A stretch of DNA of 64,000 nucleotides from Hyaloperonospora brassicae (GCA_947650285.1 CANTFL010000042.1:62001-126000); one strand, 5' to 3'. Positions 9,938-22,134 are shown, counted from the stretch's first letter. Notes: generated by a model not told the origin, from the letters alone. Numbers and translations are program-made.

Positions 9938-12559
9938 CTAAGATGATGGAGCAGGCTTGAACTTGTCCTGTAGACGAGGGATCTGCGATCCGGGGTGATC
10001 CCAATAGGCGTTACGGAACTGATTGCGCCAAGGATCCTCTTGTTCCGCCATATCCAATGCCTCCAACAAGTCGGCGGGGTCGTTAGAGTGTCCTAACCCT
10101 GGATACCAAACTCGTTCTTCATGTGGGCGCGGATAGTGGAGGAAGAAGGGATCCAGCAAGATGTCGAGATCGCAGTGGCCAGCGATCATGCCGTTGAGTA
10201 TCATCTTCAAGAAGTTCTTCCAACGTGCTCCAAAACGGGATCGGCGTTGCTTTCGTTGACGCCAGAATGTTTTCATGAACCGGCCGGATCGTCGTTGGGC
10301 CTGGGAGATCGGGAAAGCATGAGTAGACTCCCACAGAGCTTGGCGATGAGTGGACTCGAGCTCCAGGTAGCGATGGCTCATGTCGCTGTACCATCCAGTC
10401 ATGGTGAACGATATCGGGTTCACGGGGACCACGATATTATCCCAAGGGGCGGTAGCGTAAAGAGACTCGATGTGTTGCCGTGAGATCAGCCCAGAAGCCC
10501 AAGTCCCTGTAGGCGGGGCTCTCCCATGATTGTGGAAAGGGAACAGAAAATTCCTGGGCTTGGAGTAGTGGTGAAACAGCAGCTCAATGGTCATGGTCCG
10601 CACACAAATCATCGCGATGCGCGAAACTGACCACGGAGCGATCTCGGAAGCCACCCGTCGGGAAGGCGCCAGATAGTTGGGAATCCACCGATCCCGTGGC
10701 TGCTGGAGTGGCGGAAGGTTGTCGAAATCGACGGAAGAAATGATTCTGTTGGCCACTGGGCGCGTCGGAAGGATGATGCTGTTATCGCTGTCGGACAAAT
10801 GGCGATCCGAAAGCGCAGTGGACCCCGGAGGCGGACTAACGGAGCCAGTCTCTCTGTGTGTCTCCCCTGTCGGCGACGCCTCCACATCTTCCACGTAACC
10901 ATCATCTTGAATCTCAACTACGGGAACAGCCGCGACCGGAGTGGACGGGTACGAAAGATAACGAGGCTCCGGAGCGGCTGGAGAGGGCGAACGCGATAGT
11001 GTCTTAGCCAACATAGTAGCAGCGGAAGAAGCGGGAGCAACCTGAGCAGCCGGAGAGGGGTCCGGAATTGAAGATCGGGCAGCCGATCTAGGTTGACGAC
11101 GAGCGGCCGATCTCGAGTGGGACAATAAAGAACGAGTTAAATCGTCCGAGCTGGAGTCCGACCCGGTCAGCTCCCCACTTCCCGATCCCGCCCCAGAAGT
11201 CGTGGACGAAGGCGGAGAAGAAGAGGAATCGGATGAAAGCTCTGGTGGGTCCGATCTGGGAAGTTTCTTGGAAGGTGTTGAGGGGTTCAGCGACAATAGC
11301 CGGGAGGCCACACGGGAGGTAGAAGAATCTCGGGATCGTGACCTTAGTTGAACACGCCGAAGCTTGGCAGGCGGGCCAGACGATCTCGATCTGGACCTAC
11401 GGTCAAGCGATCTCGATCTCTGGGTAGTGGAAGCGGGTGGCGATCTGACCTGAGTAGTACTCGTAGGCGTCGGTCGAACGTTCAATGTAGAGGATTGGGA
11501 CCCGAGGATGGCACTGTTCAGTGTGTCGAGCAGCGCTCGGTGCTCGGCTATGGCCCGATCCCGATCGTGTTCCGCCACCTGTAGCTGGTCGTGTACCGTG
11601 AGGTGTTCCGCAAGCTGACGACGGAGGTTGGCGTTTTCTAGCCGCGAAAGTGCCAACTGGCCCTCCAGAGGAGTCAAGCCATCCACTTGTTGTATGGGAT
11701 CGCTGATCGAAGCCAGTCCCTCTGCGATCTCCGCCTGAGATCGAGCCAATTGCTCCTTCAAGTGCAAAACATCTATGTGAAGGAAAGACCTGTCGGAGGT
11801 CAGCTGGTCGCGCTGCCGTCGGAGAGAATTAAGCTCAGCTTGGAGCGAGTGCATTTGAGTCCTCAAAGCGTTCACCTGTCGTTCCAAGCTGCCTTGATCC
11901 TCCTCGTTGGCACGTAACAAAGCGCGAAGTCGACGAACCTCCTCTGATTGATCGCGATGTGTCTGCAGAGCTCGTTTACAGTCGCTTAAAGAATGTACTG
12001 CGTCGACGTAGCGGCCCTGCATCCAATCGTATCGACGCTGGACGAAGGAGACGAAGGGGGCGACCAGTTCATGCAGAGAATCAATTTCTTTGTCCAAACG
12101 ATCCCCCCGGGCGACCGCATCTCGGTATAAATGCTGAAGCTCATGAATGGTGTCGGCTTGGCTGCGGAAGGTGGCCTCGCGATCCCATAAATAAGAGATC
12201 GTAGCCAACGTAAGACGAACGTCGTCGGCAGAAACTCTTGGAACGCGGCCGGTAACGTCCGCAGCTGGAGCAGACTCTGTACGAGACTCACTAATGGCCA
12301 GGGCGTCGGACCTAAATGCACCCAGAGTCGCCGGAGGTACGGGAAGTGAGGACGGTTCAAACGGACGATCTGGTGAGTCCGTGATGATCGAGGTCGATCC
12401 GACCGAACGGGAATCACTTAAAGACTCACGTCGATCCGGCGATCCAGGTGACGGGTCGCGATCCGGAGACAGGAACACGGTGGAGCCTTCCGACGAGATC
12501 GGCGAGGTGGGGGAGATGCTTCGGAGGGACCATGAGATGGACTTAAGTGGTTGGAGCAA
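9938..12559 (-). CDS. Antisense ORF between pol and 3' LTR (873 aa, unknown function)
   Basis: An uninterrupted frame on the strand opposite gag-pol, where envelope-like or extra ORFs sit in other elements. The protein has a Ser/Pro/Asp-rich start (residues ~1-100), a predicted coiled coil at ~150-350 (heptads of Leu with Glu, Gln and Arg), a Ser/Arg-rich stretch at ~365-560, and a denser C-terminal part at ~640-873 rich in Trp, Tyr, Phe and His that looks folded. I recognise no family. The ATG lies 63 bp inside the inferred 3' LTR start, so transcription could come from that side. It is intact although pol in the same copy carries two lesions. GATC is as dense here as in the LTR (13 in 11041-11580). 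Confidence 0.75.
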   Translation of the reverse strand: MLQPLKSISWSLRSISPTSPISSEGSTVFLSPDRDPSPGSPDRRESLSDSRSVGSTSIITDSPDRPFEPSSLPVPPATLGAFRSDALAISESRTESAPAADVTGRVPRVSADDVRLTLATISYLWDREATFRSQADTIHELQHLYRDAVARGDRLDKEIDSLHELVAPFVSFVQRRYDWMQGRYVDAVHSLSDCKRALQTHRDQSEEVRRLRALLRANEEDQGSLERQVNALRTQMHSLQAELNSLRRQRDQLTSDRSFLHIDVLHLKEQLARSQAEIAEGLASISDPIQQVDGLTPLEGQLALSRLENANLRRQLAEHLTVHDQLQVAEHDRDRAIAEHRALLDTLNSAILGSQSSTLNVRPTPTSTTQVRSPPASTTQRSRSLDRRSRSRSSGPPAKLRRVQLRSRSRDSSTSRVASRLLSLNPSTPSKKLPRSDPPELSSDSSSSPPSSTTSGAGSGSGELTGSDSSSDDLTRSLLSHSRSAARRQPRSAARSSIPDPSPAAQVAPASSAATMLAKTLSRSPSPAAPEPRYLSYPSTPVAAVPVVEIQDDGYVEDVEASPTGETHRETGSVSPPPGSTALSDRHLSDSDNSIILPTRPVANRIISSVDFDNLPPLQQPRDRWIPNYLAPSRRVASEIAPWSVSRIAMICVRTMTIELLFHHYSKPRNFLFPFHNHGRAPPTGTWASGLISRQHIESLYATAPWDNIVVPVNPISFTMTGWYSDMSHRYLELESTHRQALWESTHAFPISQAQRRSGRFMKTFWRQRKQRRSRFGARWKNFLKMILNGMIAGHCDLDILLDPFFLHYPRPHEERVWYPGLGHSNDPADLLEALDMAEQEDPWRNQFRNAYWDHPGSQIPRLQDKFKPAPSS

Positions 12560-12610
12560 AGTTGATGAGTGACTGCACTGAGGTCAATTGCTGTACAATG
12601 GACTTCAGTG

Positions 12611-12621
12611 CAGAAGGCGGT
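12611..12621 (+). other. Candidate polypurine tract
   Basis: CAGAAGGCGGT precedes a TGTGG that is the inverse of the LTR terminal CCACA. Its place just upstream of the 3' LTR fits a plus-strand primer. The tract is short and interrupted, so the boundary is inferred. Confidence 0.45.
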
Positions 12622-14485
12622 TGTGGCAAAGTCACTACTCAAATTTTCTACGAGGATCGGTGACCACATATTTGAGGCGCCACTTACTGGTGGAGAATTA
12701 GACCACGGGACCTGGCGATCCAATGAGAGATGGGAGGCGATCCCGACGGAGAAAGACGATACGATCCAACTGTCGTCAGACTGACGGGTATGGAACGATC
12801 TGAGACGGGTCGTGAAAAGGGATGATTCCCATGCTGCGATCTGGGACAAGGAATAATTTTAACGGTGCGATCTGGGACAAGGGACTGGATTGTACTAAAC
12901 GGCTGATCTGAAGCAGAATTACTCTGGGAAAGGTGCATATGGGACCAGACGATGCGAAGTGACTCTGTGACAACGGTGTTGAAGTCTATTAGATCGGTGA
13001 CATTCTATACCGGGCTCCCAAAAGAAGTACTGATTTAGGTTAATTATGGACCGATCTGGAATTGTGGATGTTTGTGGGAGTCCGTGGGACCGTTGTAAGA
13101 ACTATGGATGGTCCCATTGAGCAGATAGACCCTTTTGAATGGTATTGGAGTACACACAATGAACGGAAACGACATATAGGGCCGGATCGCACTGTGTCGA
13201 GCCTACTCGATCTCTAATTGGACGTCAGATCGGTCATGTTCCCTGCTGGTTATGGATATATCGATGATGGAGCTATCGTATGATGATGTACATGCTCGTT
13301 GAAGGTCTGTGAGAGATGTCCCAAAAGTTCAGACCGAAAGAGCCAGTGGAAGCCGGTCGAATGGACGTCGCAAAATGGATTTAGGCACATTCCTTATTTG
13401 GGTACTATTTTGGACCTTTCGGTACCAAAATTGGGTATTTGGTACCGTATTAGGAATTTGGTCCCTTTTGGTGTCTAGGTACGATATCGGGAGTATTGGC
13501 GCTATCTTTGGAGTACAGGTCACGAGATTTCGACACGTGTTCAAGGGGGCGGTCAAGCTTAAAGGTGATATCGACTTGGAGAGTGACCTACGGTTGGGAA
13601 TAGGCTTAAGTATAGGTTGGCTATTAATTTGGTTGGTTAATAAACAGACTTGAACTCTACTTCTTCTGCTCACGACGCACGTTCCCCTCCCCTCTTCTCC
13701 GGGCAAGATTGATTTGGCTTCCCCGGCGGGTCAAGGCGCGCGTGTTACAAGGACACAGAAGACCGATCTTGGATTGTTGGTCAAGATCGAGAAGAGCGAT
13801 CTCGGGATATTTGGCCCGGATCGATCAAGTACTCACACTCAACTCAACTGCTAGGGTAGCAGCAACATCAGGAAAAGGAAAAGGACATTGGTTACAAGAT
13901 CGCGAGACAGCTCAAGTGGTCAGAAGATCTGGACAAGGAGTTCAAGACAAGACCGAGCAAGACCGAAGCGATCTGCCGGGCAGATCGGCACGTTTCATTT
14001 TAGCGAAACAAGCAACCGATCCACCCATATTGCGCACTTCCGGCAAGATCGGCCGATCCCGAGACTAGATCGGACCGATCCCAACGCAAGATCGACGCAA
14101 GACAACTATTTGCTGAGTGAAGATTTCCGCACAGCGAAGACCCCGATCCCGAAGACAAATCGAGATCGGTGTGATTCAAGATCGAGATCGCGACATCGCC
14201 CAAGAGTGACTGCCGCGACTCAAGATCAAGATCGCAGAACCCCCGTTCGTGGTGTGAAGATTTCCGCACTGGAAGCGAACGCTCAACCCCAAACCCTCAG
14301 CGAGATCGACATCTCCCAAGGCCGTTACGAAGAGCTCAAGCCAGCCCAACCGACGGGTACACAAGGTGAGCACAAGGTTATACAGCAAGGCACGGATCGG
14401 AGTACCCCCTCCGTGAGTCGGCAAGTCTGGGCAAGTGGAAGATTGACGCTCACTAAAGTAATTTTGTGAGATCGACTTCACCACA
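12622..14485 (+). repeat. 3' LTR of the Ty3 element (1864 bp)
   Basis: Matches 1-1846 from 12640 on without indels. It starts TGTGG after a purine-rich stretch and ends CCACA. The following bases, starting ATAGC, would include the right target-site copy. Differences from the 5' LTR by eye include two bases near 13135, several near 13215-13228, and single changes near 13520, 13560, 13738, 13781, 14002 and 14440. Confidence 0.9.
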
Positions 14486-14539
14486 ATAGCGAATGTCTGA
14501 TTCTCCGTACTTTCAACCATAGGAATACTCCTTTTTAGC

Positions 14540-16130
14540 ACATAGTGGTATATTGCACGTAAGGCAAATTGATAGCATTAGCGCGTGCTTGAGCCCAATC
14601 CGCTTTTACACGATCTTTGAACTGCGTTGTATTTAGATTTGACCGTAGCAATTCGGTGAAACTCGTATAAATGAAGTCAGGCATCGGCGTTGCACGATCT
14701 AGATCTCCATATTGTGACTCACTCAATCGTCAACTAAGTCTTTTTATCCTTCTTCGAATTTAAATTGACGTCATGTGTGCCATCTTTAGATGCCGAAGCC
14801 TCTCGTTGTCGGCTCTGTTATCTTGATAAGATGAGCTGATGTATTATATCATCGCTGTAGACTCCTGGCGCTCGCTTAAGCTGCTCGTTCAGATTTTCTG
14901 GCAAGGCTCCTACTTGCTCGATGTGGCATGCGAGTTTAATGTTTTACAGCTCGGGAAAAAACTTTGTTTACTTTGTCTCCTCGTTTTACGGATAATGCAT
15001 CCTGCAGTGCTGCGCTTCCCAACGGACTTGTTTTTGGCATCTGGGACATCATGCACGGTGGCACGAATAGCAACAACTCATCTATGTACACTGACCCTTT
15101 GGCCAGGCACTTGAGTGGTGGGATACCCTAAATCGGCTATCCTCCGCATCGGATTGAGCACGTATACTGCAAACTCAGCGGCATTTTCCGGTTTCTTAAA
15201 AGGTACGCCAGACCCAAAAGCATGCATCGCTCAATATCAATAATCGTGCGATGCATCCTTTCAGCTTTGCCATTCAAAGCAGATGTTTTCGACTCAGTCA
15301 ATTGCATGTCAATCCTAGTTTACTGACAGGACAGTTCCATAATGAAATATTTCTACCACCATCGGTTCGTAGTGAGTGCATCTTCACAAAGAATTGCCGC
15401 TCAAAGACCGCCATGAAGCGCTCAATCTTCTTTGCGGCTTACGATTTTGTCGTGGCGACGATAACTTTAACGTTGTTATATTGGTGATCACCAAACGTTA
15501 CGTTACAACGGTCCTTTTTATTTCGATCCATTGACGTACTCGGACCTTTTAGATCACTGCAGATCACGCCAATCACAACGTCCTCCGGTGCAATTTTGCA
15601 ACTATTTATCTTTGATTGCGCCATTCCTGAATGTTATACGTCCGCACATGTGAGATGATTCTCTCGTCCAGTCGTTGATCTTAATGAAATTGCATGGGTA
15701 CCTCGCCAGCCTTTCTACACTAATATGTATCGAGTGTTTACACCGACGGTAAAGTACATCAGTGTGTTTTTATACATTTTCGGCGCCGCTAATTCAGACC
15801 CATCTACCGTACTCAATATGATATCGCATAATTTACAAACTAGCTGGCTTGGCTCTCTTCGGTCAAACACCAGTATGTTGCTATTTATTTGTAAATACAT
15901 CACCTTCATTTTCTCGATTCACGATTGCGTGCCGTTTAGCACTAACACTTAGTATGAACCCTTTCAGCATCATAATTTCCAAAACTATCAGGCTCACGGC
16001 GATCTGATGTGCATACAGCGCGTTCTTAAGCTTAATCCAGTATGTATCTCCATCTGGTTGCAATTTGAATTGCCCCATCCTCATCTGGTCACTCGTATCT
16101 CTATTTTGTACGATAGGGTGACGTTGCATG
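14540..16130 (-). pseudogene. Decayed Ty1/Copia pol fragment
   Basis: No long frame survives, but short minus-strand stretches in shifting frames match Copia polyprotein landmarks in the right order. A pre-integrase/integrase start with VICSDLKGP is at about 15,530-15,570. KMHSLRTDGGRN, around the second integrase aspartate, is at about 15,340-15,390. A stretch with NGKAERMHRTI, around the integrase glutamate, is at about 15,240-15,280. The 14,535-14,730 segment may be the start of the RT region. Stops and frameshifts throughout show an old insertion. The Ty3 element appears to have inserted into or beside it. Confidence 0.7.
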
Positions 16131-18627
16131 GGCCGTCACACTCCTAATCATTGTCTGGCATAGTCATGTCGCGTAGCAGATGTGTGCTGGCACCAAAGCC
16201 CAAAATCTTGTCGGCATTCGTGCTCCTTCGCTATCAAACTGACCAAGGCCCATGTCATGCTCTCACTCGATTCATCGCTTCCCTCGTTCCTGCAATTAAT
16301 GTGATATGTACGACTTCATCACACAGATTGTATCTCCTGCTATCTAATGTTTATATAGATAAAGGCGGATGCGACTGGCGTTTTACAGACCAACGCGTGC
16401 GTCTATCGTTGCCTTCGTAGGCTTGGGCCTTCTGAGTGATCTCGAGTGCGTGCTTGACGTATCTTGAGCTTATTCGGTTGTAATGACTTGCAAGTTCCGG
16501 TCTCAGCTCTACGTTTACGAATAAAAGGAAGCTCTCCAGGATCAGTGAAGATGATGCTTCGGTAGCGTTCTTCATCTACATTAGGTAGAAATAGTGACAA
16601 TGCCACGAGTCTCCTGCGTTCTATCTCCTCTGACCCTGAACGATTTCGATACCTATGCGCTAGTTTACGTTTTTTCAGTGCCGCCTCCTATTTAATAAGC
16701 GCTTAATCTAATGTGCACCAGGTACCCACTATTCCTCCGAATTCTTACAAAAATTTCCCTCCTTCCCCGCGTAAAATCCTCCGGGTTTGCTAAATATATA
16801 CTTTTCTAACCACATACAGTATTAACACAGTCCTGTTGAACCATATATATCATCGCGAAATCCGCGTGCCTAGCGCTATATCCCTCGCTGCTCCCTATGT
16901 AAAGATTCTTTACATTAAACAATCTCATGCTGACCTTCGAGTTGTATGCTAAGGTATCCGAACAAAGGCTACTTCTACCTGTTCATAGGAGTTGTCGTTT
17001 TCGTTCAACGCCGTACTCTGCGTGTGCATCGCTTACAGGAGCTCCTTGCTTGCGGTCCTGTGGTCTATCATATACTTATATACGATCATACTCTCGCTTT
17101 TCTGTATCAATCGGCTCTGTCGCTGTTTTAGCTGCGCTACCGTGAGATGGGGTAGCTGCCACTCTCGTCCCACCTCTGCGTGAACTTGCCATAAGCGCTG
17201 CATTTATCACCGATTGCTGCTTAGCGTTGTCGTTGCGCTTCTTCGGTCTGACGCGCCTCGACAAACAACGCTTTTTCACGCTTGATTTGCGTTTTGCTCA
17301 TCATCAATTTGATTTTTGTGTTTGGTAATATGTCCTTTCTTCTGTCAGGCCGCTTGCATCTACTCATCGTGCTGACATGCGAGACATTGTCGCTCTGCTT
17401 TCAACCGATCTTGTAGTGTGGTGAGTTTATTTGCGTGAGCTTGTGTCTGAGCTTGAAGCGCTTCACGCATCTATTTCTGGAGCTCCGCTTTCCCAGAGTT
17501 GTTGCTCTACCTGCTTATATTGCCCATGCGGTACTGCAAACGATGCGTGGTGTTGTCTGCTGCTGCGTCTGAGAAACTGACGCTGCTTGCAGCGCAACTC
17601 TCGCTGCTACAAACTATTCGTCGTGTCGTCGCTTCTCCTGTATCATATACGCGTCGCTGCGTTCGCACACTTGTGTCTCGGATCCATGGCCTCGTGTATA
17701 AAAAGGTGGATGGGCTCCTACACCTTCATTGGCGTTGCAATAGGCATCTAAAGACCTAGAACGTCCGGTCGACGTCATTCTTAGCTCTCACCGGTCGCCT
17801 CTAGATTTTACGATCGCCAGTTTTGCTGATCCAAACTTCCGGCCAGCCGGCGGCAGTTGCAAGAGACGCGTCTCTTTCTCGGGTTCTTCGATCCTGGTCA
17901 TCAGTAATGCTTTTTTCCATTACTATGGCCGTATCCGGACGGGTACCGTCCTGCTGTTATCGCTGAAAGCGCCTGGACTCGCTACGGTTGTGTGCGCGAC
18001 GTCCTGCGAGCGACACCGCTGCGCACGCCTTAGCGCGGTATTGTGACCCAGTTTCGTCGAGTTATTGGGCTAATGACCTATTGATAGGGGCCTTACGCAA
18101 TGGGAACTTGCGCGCGAAGGGTCCTTTTCTTGACTTATTTATCATTGAGTCGCATGTCTGAGCTATAGTTTTCCTTACATACTTTGCTTTCAATACGTGT
18201 TTCTGCAAATCTGGTCCAGAGACTTTGACCAAATCAGACTGACTACGTTCCGCCCTACTTACTGCGTGGGTACGAGTATATTCATCGCTTTAGTACACTA
18301 TCAGCAGTAGCATTGTTAGCAAGTGCAATAATCTATTGAGTACACTATGAACAGTAGCATGGTTGGCTGGTGCTTCGCAAGCCCACATACACTGTACGTG
18401 CAAAGAAATGCCATAATTCAAAACGAAAAAAAATGTATGAAGGAAAAAGTGGAAGCGTGTTTGAAGTAATATTTCGTTTAAATGAACCTTTGATTTTACG
18501 TAAAGTATGCATAACGTAAAACCCCTGATGTAGCAACTCGCTCACCACTCATTGCGCGCGTACGAACCAGTATGGTGATTTATTTGGCTAAAACAAAAGC
18601 TAATATTGATTGATAAATAAAGCATAA
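16131..18627. other. Gene-poor tract with no intact gene
   Basis: Only short frames occur. On the minus strand at about 17,200-17,560 an interrupted reading (Glu/Gln/Ala/Arg-rich, with TTLQDRLKAERQCLACQ) looks like the relic of a coiled-coil protein, but it has several stops. Nothing else is recognisable. Confidence 0.5.
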
Positions 18628-18928
18628 TATTCAAGGTATGGCACGGGCGTGACGAGAAGACCGAAAGAGACCCGAGGGAGCGAAGAGGCTTGAGGAGAGG
18701 AGCATAAAACACTTGCTCGGCAGAAGGAGGATTCGAAAGTGATTGATTCATTGGTCTTAACTCTGCCTACCCTAGACTGCGTCTAATCATATGGTGCATC
18801 TAATCAACCTAATTTACACGCGTCCAATCATCCTACACGTCTAATCATCTCTGAGGTAATTACCGACGTGAAAACTATTCCGTCAAAAACCAGACTCTCA
18901 GTTCGGATTGTATCGGTAACCCTTAATA
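18628..18928 (-). repeat. 3' LTR of the Copia element
   Basis: 301 bp, aligned to 22950-23250. On the minus strand it starts TATTAAGGG (TGTTGAGGG in the other copy), preceded by a purine tract TTGAGAGGGCG at 18929-18939 that fits a polypurine tract. Confidence 0.88.
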
Positions 18929-18935
18929 CGCCCTC

Positions 18936-21900
18936 TCAACGCGCACAAATCCCGAGAACCGCCGTCATCTCCTTGTGGCGTGGCCCGTGAAGTCTCTTCG
19001 TCATGATTTCTGCTACCATCACCGCAGTTTCGCAGTACTTGACCTTCACTTCATCGTGAATGTGATGGTACTTGATGTCAATATGCTTGGCGCGGCCGTG
19101 GTTGACCCGGTTCTTCGTCATCTTGATACAAGACTGATTTCCTTCATGGATCATGAGATCCGGTCCTTCCTCGTTGGCAGCCATCATGATCTCACAAAGC
19201 ACACGATGAATCCACTTGCCCTCTTGAATCTCCAAGATGAGTACGATGTATTCAGCTTCACTCGTGGATAACGAAACACTTGGCTGTTTCTTGCTGCCCC
19301 AACTCACTGGCGCACCAAGTAGCATGAACGTGTACCCCGGAGTTGACTTGCGGTCGGCAAGATCATCAGCCCAGTCCACAGCCGAATATCCACGGAAGTC
19401 GATCTTGATGTTTGGCTTGTAGCAAAGCCCATGCGTTCTGGTGCCTTGTAGGTATCGTAGGATACGCTTGACCGCAACCCAGTGTGCTTCTTGGGGATTA
19501 TCCATGAACCGCGACACATAGCCCACAGCAAACGCAATGTCCGGGCGCGTTGCAGTGGTCAGGTGCATCAACGCACCAACAGCTTCGCGGAAAGTAGCAT
19601 TGACCTTGGTGGCTGCATCACTTGAGATAAGTCGATAGCTCATGTCGACTGGACTTGCGACTACATTGCAATCATCCATGCCAAAGCGCTTGAGTATGTC
19701 GTATATATACCGACGCTGGCATAGCGTCACGCTTACATATGCGCCATCCAAAATCTCGATGCCAAGCACAAATGCACACTTGCCGCTGTCAGTCATCTCT
19801 ATTCGTGTCTTCAGGTCGTTATTGGTGCGTGCAATTAGCTCGCATGAGATACCGGTGATCAACACGGCATCCATATACACCAGCTGCAGCACGAATTTCC
19901 CTTCCACAATCCTTATGTAGACACGGGTCGAGGCTTGACGCTTGCAATCCAATAGCACACACGAACTCGTCAAAAGTTTCGTTCCATACGTGCGACACTT
20001 GCTTTAGTCCATAGATTGTCTCCATCAATTTCAGGCAATCGAAGGATCGCTCCAATTCCACGCCTTCAGGGATGACGCAGAACACTTTTTCCTTCATGAC
20101 ACCATACAGGAATGCCGTCACCACGTCGAGTTGGTCGATGGTTCATCTGAACTACTTGGCGATCGCAATCACCATGCGCAGTGTCGCGTACTTGACCACG
20201 GGCGAGAACGTTTCCGTGTAGTCGATCCCGTACTGTTGCTTGAACCCCTTTGCCACAAGACGCGCCTTGTACTTGTCAATTGATCCGTCCGCTTTGCGCT
20301 TAATATTGAAGACCCACTTCGTGCCAATGACGCGGTGTCCTTTAGGCAGCTTGGCTGCGCGGAATACTCCACGAAGTCGCATTGATTCGAGTTCCGCTTG
20401 GATGGCTTCACGCCAATGCACTTGATCAGGACATTTCACAGCAGCTTCAAAAGTTAGTGGCTTGGATAAGTCCACTACTGTTTCGATAGCGTTCGCATTT
20501 GCACGCCAAAATACAGGCGAAGTCGATGCATCAGCATGCTTAGTTTCTTCCTCTTCTTCTTGGTGGGCCGTGTAGTTATCTGGAGCACTCGATTCTTCTA
20601 GTCCAGGCCGTTGACGCACTGTGCGCGTTGGAGGAGCTGGTACTTCTTCATCATTTGGACGAATCTTGCGCTTGCCTGAATGCTTGTATTGCGCTTGACC
20701 CGGCGCTTCATCATCCAGCTCGAGGGAGTCGAAGTCGATGTCATCGGCATCTTCATCGGTGGTTGGCAGCGAAAGGCCAAAGGTGGAGTCATCAAAGTTG
20801 ACATCGCAACTGATGACCACCTGACCCGCCTCGATGTCATAAACGCGATGCGCTTTGGGTGCTTCTTTGTAGCCCAAGAATCCCAGTGCGAGCCTTTCTA
20901 TTCCACTTCAGCCGCTTTTCCTTCGGTGTCAGTATGTAAACCTGACAACCGAACACCCACATGCGCTTGACACTTGGCTTGGAGTTCTTAATGATCTCGT
21001 ACGGAGTCTTGTGCACAACCTTAGGCTACGACAGACGGTTCTTGACGTAGATTGCCGTCATTGCTGCTTCGGTACAGAAGCACTTTTCGGCTTAGCATGG
21101 TGGAGCATGCTGCGACCAATTGTGACGATGGTCCGAATGGCGCGCTCCGCCATGCCGTTGATCTGGTGTGCATATGGCACTGTCGTCTGCTGCTCAATGC
21201 CTTTGTCTTCGTAGAATTCTTAAAACGAATCGGTTGCAAACTCGCGGGCTCCGTCGTGTCGGACGAACTTGACTTTCTTGCCAAACGGCGCCAGTACCAT
21301 CTTGATGTATCGTGTGATGTAATTTTCACTCTCCGACTTCACAGGTTGACAGAGGCCCTTCATGCGTCCACTGGCTTCGTCCACTATCAGCAGTAGATAC
21401 TTGATGCCACCCAGAGAATTTATCTCCACGGGTTCGCAGATGTAGACGTGAAGTAGCTCAAAGGAATCGTATCTGCGCTTGTCTTGGTTGCGTGGAAATG
21501 TTTTTGGACCATTTTTTCTTCTTGGCATCCTCAACATGCGCTTGATCCACTTGACTTGAGAGGTACCTTCACATCCTTGATCATGTTCGTGGCCACCATC
21601 TTGCGAAGCACATCAGCTGGAGAGTGTCACATCCGCGCATGTAAGTCGACACCGTTGTTTCCGCTTGTTCTCGCATTGGCCGATCGATGAGCTGTGTGAA
21701 GCCAGTAAAGACCATCCACAAGATCTGCTGTTGCCACCACTTGTTGCGATCCTTCGCGAGCGACAAACATCTTGGTCCCGTCGAACACCACTTGAATCTT
21801 GCCGTGCTTGTTGATCTGCGGTATCGAAAGCAGATTCTTGCTCATGCTTGGTACGTAAATCACGTTCTTGATATAGATTTCGCGCTCTTCACCGTCGGGT

Positions 21901-21965
21901 AGAACCAACTTTTCAAAGATAGTTCCAATACCCTTGATGACCACTTTGTTGCCATCCGGCACCAA
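18936..21965 (-). pseudogene. Copia pol: protease end, integrase, RT, RNase H (broken)
   Basis: Minus-strand segments in several frames. 21627-21965 covers the protease tail and pre-integrase region ([24 protein letters not shown]). 21220-21537 covers the first part of the integrase core. 20152-20877 covers integrase C-terminus and RT start ([35 protein letters not shown]). 18936-19973 covers RT palm to RNase H. The RT catalytic YVDD is replaced by YMDA, and several stops and frameshifts separate the pieces, including a stop near 20150. The element cannot make an active polymerase. Leu-Ser-Thr-Ser-Glu-Ala-Glu-Tyr of the RNase H is still legible. Confidence 0.9.
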
Positions 21966-22134
21966 GATTTCACCGTCTTTGCGCTAGTTTAGTCTTGCAA
22001 ACTTGGTCTTGTCGTGGCTTATGTGGTGCGTTGCACCATTGTCGACGGCTCACATTCCGGACACTATCTTCTTCGCTGAGAGTCCACACTCCAACGAATC
22101 TGCAAACGCTACTTGATCGTAGTCGCTGTCTTCA

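Larger units (their letters stand above)
1..14485 (+). mobile_element. Ty3/Gypsy LTR retrotransposon with dual RNase H, chromodomain and antisense ORF
   Basis: Near-identical direct repeats flank gag and pol. Position 1 matches 12640 and 1846 matches 14485 with a constant offset, so there are no indels between the LTRs. The window opens about 18 bp inside the 5' LTR, so the element is about 14.5 kb. Order: LTR, primer-binding site, gag, pol (protease, RT, native RNase H, second RNase H, integrase, chromodomain), antisense ORF, purine tract, LTR. The protease-RT-RH-IN order is that of Ty3/Gypsy. A second RNase H is known from plant Tat elements and from oomycete Ty3 elements. By eye the LTRs differ at about 11 of 1846 sites, so the insertion is recent. 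The left target-site duplication lies outside the window, so insertion ends cannot be confirmed. Confidence 0.95.
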
